NCBI GenBank assembly: GCA_964439625.1
Contig: CAYTPI010000026.1
Location: 1 to 41,018, forward strand
Length of the DNA stretch: 41,018 nt
Reading direction: 5' to 3'
Origin: CAYTPI01 sp964439625
Lineage (GTDB): Bacteria; Chloroflexota; Anaerolineae; Aggregatilineales; UBA3940
Part shown: in pieces, positions 34,811-41,018 of the stretch
How positions within the stretch are numbered: position 1 is the stretch's first letter
Layout: each line of letters starts with the position of its first letter
Position numbers and translations under genes: made by a program
The notes under the pieces: generated by a model
The model's database searches: none
Told to the model about the DNA's origin: nothing
Seen by the model: only the letters and a program-made list of their open reading frames with translations

Positions 34811-36124
34811 ATGGACGCAAACAGTCTAGCTGTATGCTCCGTCGTAACAAAGAACTACATTGCCTATGCTCGCAATATGGTGAACTCGTTTCTCAAGCAT
34901 CACCCGGATGGGCACGCCTATCTCATGATTGTTGATAGGCATGACGGGTATATTAAGCAAGAGAGCGAACGGTTCACCATCATCACGCCGGAGGCGCTTG
35001 GCATCCCTAACTTCAAAGAGTGGACTTTTCGACTAGACCCGAAGCAGATGTGTATGGCGTTAAAAGCTTGGACACTGTGGTATGTCCTTGAAACATACGA
35101 TGTGCCTTACCTATGCCACATTGATAATGATATACATGTCTATAGTCGGTTTGACGAATTAATCGCGTTTTTAGCCGATAAAAATGTTGCCTTTACCCCT
35201 CATTACGTAAGTCCAAACCAAGCAACTGTTTCACATCATTTGGCGAACAAGTTGATCGGCCTGCTCAACACGGGCATTGTCGGTGTACGAAACACCGACA
35301 ACATGCGGAATACCATTCTGCCGTGGTGGGCAGAACATTCTGGTAATTACGCGATTCCATTCGCCACTAAATTAGAGTATCGCGACCAAGCTTGGGCTGA
35401 CCTCATTCTGATGATGTTCGAGGGTGTTGGCATTTTTAGAGACCCTGCCTATAACGTCGCTCCGTGGAACGCGGTCAATCGCCCAATCGATAAACAAGAT
35501 GATACCTATCTCGTTGAGGGGCGCCCGCTCAAGTGCTTTCACTTCAGTAAGTTCCGGTATGTGAGTGGTGAACTTCCCTACGTCACAGCAAATAAAGACA
35601 GCGACACAGCCAAGCAGATCAAAGCGATGACGGCGGATTATAAACAGAAGCTAACCAATCTCGATTATAAGCAAACGCGTCAGTGGCCCTACGGCTACGC
35701 CAAATTCAATGATGGCATGTTGATACCAACAGCGGCTCGCTCCTTGTGGATGAGCCACCCCAACCCCAATGATGTTTGGGCGAATCCATTCGACATCAAT
35801 GGCCCGAATGCCTTCAGAGATTGGGTCAATAGGCCAACCAACCGAAAGTCCCTGCTGACCCGGCTGGCACGCCGTTACCATAACCTTGACGACAAAATTC
35901 GTGATATTTATCCAGCTGTCGATGGGGGTGATCAGTTTGCCTACGCCCTGTGGTTCACAGAGAAAGCGGGCACCCGTTTCAAACTCGATGATTACTTCAT
36001 TGCGCCCATTCGGAGGCTACTGCCAGCGCACCGTTTGCTTTGGCATCGCGTGCTGGGTGCAGTTAAGAGCAGCCTTCGAGTACTTGGGCTAACGAGCGCG
36101 ATCAAGAAGCTGATTGGAAGATAA
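34811..36124 (+). CDS. Second GT-A fold glycosyltransferase
   Basis: 437 residues. Opening SVVTKNYIAYARNMVNSFLKHHP and the DxD-type motif HIDNDIHVYSRFDE (about residue 106) identify a GT-A enzyme. LLNTGIVGVRNT and YRDQAWADLILMMF form the acceptor region, and the KCFHFSKFR histidine strand is a usual metal ligand. A C-terminal 130-residue extension (WANPFDINGPNAFRDWVNRP) is seen in surface-glycan transferases that also carry a rigid helical tail. It is probably co-transcribed with the preceding transferase. Substrates unknown. Confidence 0.83.
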   Translation: MDANSLAVCSVVTKNYIAYARNMVNSFLKHHPDGHAYLMIVDRHDGYIKQESERFTIITPEALGIPNFKEWTFRLDPKQMCMALKAWTLWYVLETYDVPYLCHIDNDIHVYSRFDELIAFLADKNVAFTPHYVSPNQATVSHHLANKLIGLLNTGIVGVRNTDNMRNTILPWWAEHSGNYAIPFATKLEYRDQAWADLILMMFEGVGIFRDPAYNVAPWNAVNRPIDKQDDTYLVEGRPLKCFHFSKFRYVSGELPYVTANKDSDTAKQIKAMTADYKQKLTNLDYKQTRQWPYGYAKFNDGMLIPTAARSLWMSHPNPNDVWANPFDINGPNAFRDWVNRPTNRKSLLTRLARRYHNLDDKIRDIYPAVDGGDQFAYALWFTEKAGTRFKLDDYFIAPIRRLLPAHRLLWHRVLGAVKSSLRVLGLTSAIKKLIGR

Positions 36125-36253
36125 TTCACTATACTGCCAAGAAATTGTATATAAATATTTCCATTGAATTAACCATGCTCGCACAACATCCACGCAGCCT
36201 CAGCGTAATGCATTGTAAGATTGCATAGTTACTGAGCATGATAATGTCTGCAC

Positions 36254-37447
36254 ATGTTTAACCCATCACTGACAACAACCTTAGAAATCGGTGGGGTAAC
36301 CTATCGTTTTTCGCCGCACCCAGTCGTGCCCAGCATGGTCTGGGGGCAAGAGGGGCGGCATGCGGTTGTTTACCGCCTGCAACCGGAATATGGTGGGATG
36401 GCCTACGCTCTGAAGGTCTTTCGCGAAGCCTTCCGGCATGATGGCTTACTTGGTGCCGCTGACTCTCTGAACCTCTACAGCAGTTTACCGGGCATGCGCG
36501 TCTGTGAGCAGATTGTTCTAACCCCTGAGCGCCACGGCGCGTTGATCAATCAATATGAAGACCTTAACTACGCCATGATGATGCCGTGGATCGAAGGCAA
36601 CACATGGTTTGACCTATTGCAGATGCGGAAGAATCTCTCGCTTGATCAGAGTCGGGCACTGGCGGAGAGTATGGCATGGGTTCTCTATGCGCTAGAGATC
36701 AACTACCTCGCACACTGTGACCTCAGCAGTGGCAACGTCATTATTGACCCTGACTTCGTACAGGTTGACCTGATCGATGTGGAAGACCTCTACACCCCTT
36801 GGGTTGATCCGCCGCCCTTTGTGTCGATTGGCTCGGTAGGCTATCAGCATGACAGTGTGGCCCAAACAGGCCAGTGGAGCCCCTCAGGTGATCGCTTTGC
36901 GGGGGCTGTACTGATTGCGGAGATGCTAGGGTGGGCACACGCCGAGGTCAGAAAAGCAGCCTATGGTGAGAGCTTCTTTGCTCCTGATGAACTGCAACAA
37001 AACACGGAACGCTATCATTTACTAAGAGACGTACTCAGGCAGTTTGATGCAGGCTTTGCCGAAGCCTTTGAGCAGGCGTGGCGGTCACGTTCGTTGACGG
37101 AATGCCCACCACTGCGGACTTGGTATGACCTTCTCGACGCACTGCCCCGTGAACCCGTCAAAGAGTGGGCACCCATTGACCTAGAAGCATTCGGTGTGGA
37201 TAAAGTAATTGCGCCAGCGCCCAACATCGCGGCAGGATTGCCCGGTTACGAAATCAAACCAGCGCCTGTTCAACAGCCGACCCCGAACCAAGCGCCTCCA
37301 CCAAAGCAGCCAAGCAATCGGCAGCAGAGTCCAAACCCGTTCTGGAAGCAGGGCTGCCGGACAGTCATCTTTGTGATCGCCATGTCGTCTTTCTTATGCT
37401 GCTTCGCGACGGTGTTTTTTTGGGGGCTATCCTTCTTTAGCGGGTAA
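36254..37447 (+). CDS. Kinase-like protein with C-terminal membrane anchor
   Basis: 397 residues. A divergent protein-kinase fold: glycine-rich loop WGQEGRHAVVY, ATP-site lysine in YALKVFRE, catalytic loop AHCDLSSGNVIID (Asp and Asn kept, HRD changed to HCD and the following Lys to Ser), and DVE in place of DFG (LIDVEDLY). A Pro/Gln-rich linker (about 325-365) leads to a C-terminal helix with Cys-Cys (VIFVIAMSSFLCCFATVFFW). It resembles the YegI-type kinases that accompany VWA and PP2C proteins. The kinase domain would face the cytoplasm. No ribosome binding site is evident before the ATG. The 129-nt gap upstream shows no other feature. Confidence 0.8.
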   Translation: MFNPSLTTTLEIGGVTYRFSPHPVVPSMVWGQEGRHAVVYRLQPEYGGMAYALKVFREAFRHDGLLGAADSLNLYSSLPGMRVCEQIVLTPERHGALINQYEDLNYAMMMPWIEGNTWFDLLQMRKNLSLDQSRALAESMAWVLYALEINYLAHCDLSSGNVIIDPDFVQVDLIDVEDLYTPWVDPPPFVSIGSVGYQHDSVAQTGQWSPSGDRFAGAVLIAEMLGWAHAEVRKAAYGESFFAPDELQQNTERYHLLRDVLRQFDAGFAEAFEQAWRSRSLTECPPLRTWYDLLDALPREPVKEWAPIDLEAFGVDKVIAPAPNIAAGLPGYEIKPAPVQQPTPNQAPPPKQPSNRQQSPNPFWKQGCRTVIFVIAMSSFLCCFATVFFWGLSFFSG

Positions 37448-37604
37448 ATTTCATCTGACTTACTGAACGTGCGGGTATCAGTGATACGGTGATCGGCCCT
37501 TGTAGAATTAAGGCAAGAGCATTTCTGAAGTTTGGGACTCAAATAACACCTTGCTTCCTTGCCTGATTCAACTATTCGACTTATCTTCATAAGGTAATGT
37601 TCAT

Positions 37605-38126
37605 ATGTGTTGGGTTCAATCATCCATCAAGGGTGCAGCACTAGAGCTTAAGAGGATGCCATCCATGGATACAATGAATTATCGAGCTGTTTCCGACTCA
37701 CTTTCTATCGGTGCGCAACCGACTCCAGAACAAATCCGTACATTACCAGATGAGAATTTCGACACCGTTATTCACATCAACGTATTAGAGGCACCTTATT
37801 CACTTGAGAACGAAGAGGAGGTCGTCAGGTCAGCCGGACTGAATTACCATCGTGTTGATATTTCGTTCGAAAACCCTGATCTTGACTGCTTTTCTCAACT
37901 GCAAGGCTTAATCCAGTCAAACACAAAGCAGCGTATATTTGTCCATTGCGCCTCAGGCTATATCTCGTCTGTAATGATGTGTTTGCATCGCTGTTTGAAG
38001 TTAAATCAGTCAACCGAAGACCTTGATTTCTTCGGGGTGTGGCAGCCTAACGACCGCTGGCAGGTGTTTATCAATGAAGTACTCACCGCTTATTCTCCCG
38101 ATACCGTGCAATATGATGATAGCTAG
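37605..38126 (+). CDS. Dual-specificity-phosphatase-like protein lacking the catalytic Arg
   Basis: 173 residues from ATG 37605; ATG 37665 (AAGAGG about 9 nt upstream) is an equally good start that begins nearer the conserved YRAVSDSLSIGAQPTPEQI. That segment and FDTVIHINVLEAPYSL match the DSP-like family related to the BLH N-terminal domain (TIGR01244 type). The signature loop reads VHCASGYISS where HCx5R needs Arg at the last position, so the Cys is kept but the phosphate-binding Arg is Ser. It may be an inactive, binding-only phosphatase homologue. It is followed by the metA leader. Confidence 0.8.
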   Translation: MCWVQSSIKGAALELKRMPSMDTMNYRAVSDSLSIGAQPTPEQIRTLPDENFDTVIHINVLEAPYSLENEEEVVRSAGLNYHRVDISFENPDLDCFSQLQGLIQSNTKQRIFVHCASGYISSVMMCLHRCLKLNQSTEDLDFFGVWQPNDRWQVFINEVLTAYSPDTVQYDDS

Positions 38127-38156
38127 CCAAGCGAACATCCATTAGTTCTTATGCAC

Positions 38157-38198
38157 TGAAGCACAATAAGTTGCTTTTGAGTATGCTGCTGTGCTTCA
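38157..38198. repeat. Inverted repeat in the leader upstream of metA
   Basis: Nine-bp arms tgaagcaca (38157-38165) and tgtgcttca (38190-38198) flank a 24-nt loop, 30 nt after the DSP-like stop. No T run follows. It may be an operator, or a processing or weak termination structure. Confidence 0.4.
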
Positions 38199-38307
38199 AC
38201 AGATTCACAAATTCTTCAGGTTTGATTTGCATAATCGATCAAGACCATGTAGCATTCTGCACATGATGAATAAGATAATTTTTCCTGGCGACAAATCACA
38301 AGAGTGC

Positions 38308-38385
38308 ATGCAACGCATGTGCGCGATGTGTATGTATAAAACAGCTTCAGCAACCAGGATGATTGCTTGTTTAGTTATGCCATAG
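38308..38385 (+). CDS. Candidate Met/Cys-rich leader peptide of metA
   Basis: The frame from ATG 38308 to TAG 38383 encodes 25 residues, MQRMCAMCMYKTASATRMI then ACLVMP, with six Met and three Cys. Four Met codons fall within nine codons (38308-38334). In-frame ATGs at 38263 and 38266 would give 40-39 residues with up to eight Met and four Cys. No clear ribosome binding site is seen (AAGAG at 38300-38304 is too close to 38308 and a little far from ATG 38317), so the start is open. The stop lies 23 nt before the intrinsic terminator at 38409, the geometry of classical amino-acid attenuators. Translation is not demonstrated. Confidence 0.4.
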   Translation: MQRMCAMCMYKTASATRMIACLVMP

Positions 38386-38408
38386 CGCAACACGACTTTA
38401 CCTAACAG

Positions 38409-38436
38409 AGCCAACCATCCGGTTGGCTTTTTTATT
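38409..38436 (+). terminator. Intrinsic terminator just before metA (candidate attenuator)
   Basis: Perfect 8-bp stem agccaacc (38409-38416) / ggttggct (38421-38428) with loop atcc and the tail ttttttattttc. It ends about 38 nt before the metA start and 280 nt after the previous stop codon, so it lies in the metA leader rather than at the end of the previous gene. gcttgtttag (38365-38374) can pair imperfectly with ctaacagagc (38402-38411), which would open the base of the stem. Confidence 0.85.
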
Positions 38437-38473
38437 TTCTTTTTTTCCCACAGATAAAACGTCGGAGAATGCC

Positions 38474-39538
38474 GTGCCACTTGTAGAACATATCCAGCTA
38501 CCAGCATTCAAAAAGCTGCGCCAGCGTGGGCAAGATGTCCTAACGTTGGATCGCGCTGTTTCTCAGGATATTCGTGAACTACACATTGGGCTGCTCAACA
38601 TGATGCCAGATGCCGCTCTGATGGTCACTGAGCAGCAGTTCATGCGCCTCGTTGGCAGTGCCAACCAGATCGCCCAATTCTACGTGCACCCATTTTCCGT
38701 TGAGGGGCTGCCGCGTAGTCCAGAGGCGCTTGAGTACATCCGAGAGTACTACGTTACTTTCGATCAAATTAAAGAGGCCGGGCTAGATGCGTTGATCATC
38801 ACAGGGGCTAACGTCAGTAACCCCACACTAGAACTCGAGCCTTTCTGGAAACCATTAACACATGTGCTAGACTGGGCCGCCGACCATGTCACATCGATTC
38901 TGTGCTCATGCTTATCAACCCATGCCCTGATGAAGTACTTTTACCATATTGATCGTGTTCGGCTGCCGGCTAAGCGTTGGGGTGTCTACAGTCACCGCGT
39001 CGCTATTCCACAACACCCGCTCTTACGGGAGATCAATACCCGTTTTGATGTGCCACATTCTCGCTACAATGCCATCACACGAGAGCATTTTGAGCAAGCA
39101 GGGTTGCCAATTCTAATTGAAAGCCCCGAAGGCGACGTGCATATGGCCGTCAGCCCCGATCACTTTCGGCGCGTCTACTTTCAGGGCCACCCAGAATATG
39201 ACATCAACAGCCTCTTGAAGGAGTACAAACGCGAGATGCTGCGCTTCTTAAATGACGAATGTAGGCTACCACCATACCCTGAGAATTACTTCCCGCCAGA
39301 AGTTGAGCCGATCATTAAGAACTACATTGATGTCGCACTGCAAGCCAAAGAAACTGGCGCCGCATTACCGACCTTTCCTGAAGAGAAAATCCACCCTTAT
39401 CTTGATAACACCTGGGGCGATACCGCGAAAGCCGTTTTCAACAATTGGTTGGGGCTTGTCTACCAACTGACGCATGTTGATCGTCGCAAACTCTTTGCTG
39501 ACGGCATCGACCCTGATAACCCATTAGGACTCAAATAA
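38474..39538 (+). CDS. metA: Homoserine O-acyltransferase, MetA (HTS) family
   Basis: 354 residues from GTG 38474 with GGAG 6 nt upstream; a longer frame begins inside the terminator and is rejected. The enzyme acylates the homoserine hydroxyl, committing it to methionine. HTS landmarks: LHIGLLNMMPDAAL (residues 36-49), a SCL nucleophile (C146), PHSRYN (194-199) and QGHPEYD (H239, E241). It belongs to the MPDAAL variant, not the E. coli MPKK type. The residue region that sets acetyl versus succinyl use reads GANVS, neither GAPVE nor GAPLG, so the acyl donor cannot be read directly. The adjoining metY, which uses O-acetylhomoserine, favours acetyl-CoA. Confidence 0.9.
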   Translation: MPLVEHIQLPAFKKLRQRGQDVLTLDRAVSQDIRELHIGLLNMMPDAALMVTEQQFMRLVGSANQIAQFYVHPFSVEGLPRSPEALEYIREYYVTFDQIKEAGLDALIITGANVSNPTLELEPFWKPLTHVLDWAADHVTSILCSCLSTHALMKYFYHIDRVRLPAKRWGVYSHRVAIPQHPLLREINTRFDVPHSRYNAITREHFEQAGLPILIESPEGDVHMAVSPDHFRRVYFQGHPEYDINSLLKEYKREMLRFLNDECRLPPYPENYFPPEVEPIIKNYIDVALQAKETGAALPTFPEEKIHPYLDNTWGDTAKAVFNNWLGLVYQLTHVDRRKLFADGIDPDNPLGLK

Positions 39539-39544
39539 AGGAGG
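39538..39544 (+). promoter_or_regulatory. Perfect Shine-Dalgarno without a canonical start codon
   Basis: AAGGAGG overlaps the last base of the metA stop. Seven nt downstream, where a start codon is expected, the sequence is ATA (39552). No ATG, GTG or TTG occurs at usable spacing. Confidence 0.6.
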
Positions 39545-39551
39545 CACTGCC

Positions 39552-39617
39552 ATAGAACCATCCTGTTGTTTAACGTTCGTTGATAATACTTGTTTATGTA
39601 CCTATTTCAGCCATTAA
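39552..39617 (+). CDS. Candidate Cys-rich upstream frame of metY (ATA start)
   Basis: From ATA 39552 to TAA 39615 the frame reads (I/M)EPSCCLTFVDNTCLCTYF then SH, 21 codons with four Cys. Its stop overlaps the metY ribosome binding site and lies 11 nt before the metY ATG, so translation would couple to metY. ATA is a very poor start codon, which keeps confidence low. It may be a decayed ATG or chance. Confidence 0.25.
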   Translation: MEPSCCLTFVDNTCLCTYFSH

Positions 39618-39628
39618 GGAGACCACTC

Positions 39629-40897
39629 ATGAAGCCCGAGACCATTGCCATTCACGCTGGCTACGAGACCGACCCAACGACTAAGTCTATTGCAGTGCCG
39701 ATTTACCAGACAATTGCCTTTGAATTCGATGATGCCCAGCACGGTGCCGATCTGTTCAACCTAGCCGTACCCGGTAATATCTACACTCGCATTATGAACC
39801 CCACCAATGACGTGCTCGAAAAGCGTGTCGCAGAGTTAGAAGGTGGCATCGCAGGTTTAGCCCTTAGTGCCGGAGCAGCAGCCGTTAACTACTCCATCCT
39901 GACGATTGCTCAGAAGGGCAACAACGTCGTCACAGTACCACTATTGTACGGCGGCACCTATACTCTATTCAAGCACATGCTGCCGTCACAGGGTATCGAT
40001 GTGCGGTTTGCAGAAGACGACAAGCCAGAGAGCCTCGAAAAGCTGATCGACGACAATACGGTCGCCGTCTACGCGGAGACAATCGGTAACCCAGCCGGTA
40101 ACATCCCAGACATTGAAGCAATCGCGGAAATGGCGCACAGCCATGGTGTACCGCTTATCATTGACAACACCGTCGCGACTCCCTACCTCGTCAAGCCAAT
40201 TGACTATGGTGCCGATATTGTCATCAACTCACTGACGAAGTATCTAGGTGGGCATGGCACAACACTCGGCGGCATGCTCGTCGACTCTGGTAAATTCCCT
40301 TGGGCAGAGCACCCAGAGCGTTTCCCTGTACTGAACGAGCCAGAGCCAAGCTACCATGGTGTCGTCTTTACTGAAGCGATGGAAGCAGCCGCCTACATCG
40401 GGCGTGCCCGCGTTGTGCCACTTCGGAATACAGGTTCCGCGCTTAGCCCGATGAACGCCTTCCTGATCTTGCAAGGCATCGAGACTCTGCATGTCCGCAT
40501 GGAGCGCCACGTTGAAAATGCGCAGGCTGTCGCTGAGTTTCTTGAAGCGCATGACAAGGTTGACTGGGTCGCTTACGCTGGCCTGCCAAGTTCGCCTTAC
40601 TACGAGCTGGCTCAGAAGTATACCAATGGTCGCCCATCAGCCTTGTTATCATTTGGCGTCAAGGGTGGCTTCGAGAAGGGCGAGAAAGTCTACAATTCCC
40701 TCAATCTCTTTAAGCGCCTCGTCAATATTGGTGACGTTCGCTCATTGGCTGCACACCCAGCCTCGACCACACACCGCCAACTAACGGAGGAAGAACTTGA
40801 TTCCGCAGGTGTCCGCCCAGAAATGATCCGCCTATGCGTCGGCATCGAGAACATTGATGATATTATCGAAGACCTCGACCAAGCATTGAACGCCTAA
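39629..40897 (+). CDS. metY: O-acetylhomoserine aminocarboxypropyltransferase (sulfhydrylase)
   Basis: 422 residues from ATG 39629, fixed by TAAGGAGA about 7 nt upstream. A fold-type I PLP enzyme of the Cys/Met metabolism family: TIAIHAGYETDPTTKSIAVP at the N-terminus, YTRIMNPTNDVLEKRVAELE, and the PLP lysine K204 in INSLTKYLGGHGT. It joins sulfide (or a thiol) to O-acetylhomoserine, giving homocysteine directly and bypassing cystathionine. The length and the NIYTRIMNPT segment fit the sulfhydrylase rather than MetB. It lies 90 nt after metA and ends at a strong terminator, so metA-metY form one unit. Confidence 0.95.
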   Translation: MKPETIAIHAGYETDPTTKSIAVPIYQTIAFEFDDAQHGADLFNLAVPGNIYTRIMNPTNDVLEKRVAELEGGIAGLALSAGAAAVNYSILTIAQKGNNVVTVPLLYGGTYTLFKHMLPSQGIDVRFAEDDKPESLEKLIDDNTVAVYAETIGNPAGNIPDIEAIAEMAHSHGVPLIIDNTVATPYLVKPIDYGADIVINSLTKYLGGHGTTLGGMLVDSGKFPWAEHPERFPVLNEPEPSYHGVVFTEAMEAAAYIGRARVVPLRNTGSALSPMNAFLILQGIETLHVRMERHVENAQAVAEFLEAHDKVDWVAYAGLPSSPYYELAQKYTNGRPSALLSFGVKGGFEKGEKVYNSLNLFKRLVNIGDVRSLAAHPASTTHRQLTEEELDSAGVRPEMIRLCVGIENIDDIIEDLDQALNA

Positions 40898-40915
40898 GCA
40901 CACACTTTAGGACCC

Positions 40916-40952
40916 AAAAAGGACATTCTCACCGTAGGAATGTCCTTTTTTC
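40916..40952. terminator. Intrinsic terminator after metY
   Basis: Perfect 13-bp arms aaaaaggacattc (40916-40928) and gaatgtccttttt (40938-40950), 9-nt loop, T-run tail. The A-rich left arm allows action on the opposite strand as well. Confidence 0.93.
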
Positions 40953-40961
40953 TGATTCCCT

Positions 40962-41018
40962 GCTCGTGACGCTCCCCACGCCTAAAGGCGGGGGCTTCTG
41001 AGCCACGCTTGCGGCAAC
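40962..41018 (-). mobile_element. Possible end of an IS200/IS605-type (TnpB-associated) element
   Basis: On the minus strand the edge reads gaagcccccgcctttaggcg then tggggagcgtcac. The GC-rich hairpin (ggcg/cgcc core with a 4-nt tta-type loop, arms 40974-40982 and 40987-40994) next to a short conserved tail resembles the right end of IS605/IS1341-type elements, where it also forms the 3' end of the TnpB guide RNA scaffold. The element body would lie to the right of the window on the minus strand. Only the end is visible, so this is tentative. Confidence 0.4.

Noticed and set aside
38127..38473. SAM riboswitch upstream of metA
   Set aside because: None of the SAM-I, SAM-II or SAM-IV core signatures could be found by eye; only a gcaacc at 38350 resembles part of SAM-I. 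A covariance-model scan would be decisive.
38205..38507. 100-residue minus-strand frame across the metA leader
   Set aside because: It runs through the terminator and the start of metA, has no ribosome binding site and no recognisable features.

Overview
The window looks like a draft-scaffold piece of a mid-GC bacterial chromosome, most plausibly Chloroflexota (Anaerolineae-like). This is inferred from gene style only: large acidic low-complexity proteins, HEAT- and TPR-rich proteins, a YbbR protein, single-copy housekeeping genes among surface-polysaccharide genes, and no proteobacterial or firmicute hallmark operon. A run of 10 N inside the pyruvate phosphate dikinase gene shows the sequence is a scaffold. 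No rRNA, tRNA or CRISPR array was seen.

Layout. 1-4530: 3' part of a giant secreted-type protein (acidic 21-bp repeats, DEDGNPV repeats, about 24 Cys-rich 18-residue repeats, C-terminal TolB-like propeller), closed by a strong terminator. 4687-5637: ROK sugar kinase. 5802-12358 (minus): a tight run reading GT4 glycosyltransferase, polyprenyl glycosylphosphotransferase, M20 peptidase, YbbR protein, Der GTPase. 12412-13848 (plus): DUF4864-like protein, ThpR, RsfS. 13910-18691 (minus): Ndk, a 1202-residue TPR protein with about 20 L-P-x-W-L motifs, a small HEAT protein. 18825-22792 (plus): APH-type kinase and PPDK. 22859-24781 (minus): Na+/H+ antiporter with RCK domains.

24977-31792 (plus) is a signalling cluster: Ser/Thr kinase homologue, membrane-anchored pentapeptide protein, VWA protein, PP2C-like phosphatase with C-terminal membrane anchor, HEAT plus cyclic-nucleotide-binding protein, and a second cyclic-nucleotide-binding protein. 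A membrane-anchored kinase-like protein at 36254 and a phosphatase-fold protein at 37605 extend the theme. 31793-33890 is a degraded zone: an Rhs-type scar, a methyltransferase, a dispersed repeat and a redoxin pseudogene with three in-frame stops. 33891-36124 holds two GT-A glycosyltransferases.

38127-40950 is the methionine locus: metA (homoserine O-acyltransferase) and metY (O-acetylhomoserine sulfhydrylase). Between the preceding gene and metA lies a non-coding-looking leader of about 350 nt with a short reading frame extremely rich in Met and Cys codons. It stops 23 nt before a clean intrinsic terminator, which itself sits just ahead of metA. A second short Cys-rich frame, behind a perfect Shine-Dalgarno but opening with ATA, lies between metA and metY. 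This is the best candidate in the window for an undescribed regulatory system: leader-peptide attenuation responding to sulphur amino acids. The extreme right edge carries a hairpin that resembles the end of an IS200/IS605-type (TnpB-associated) element.
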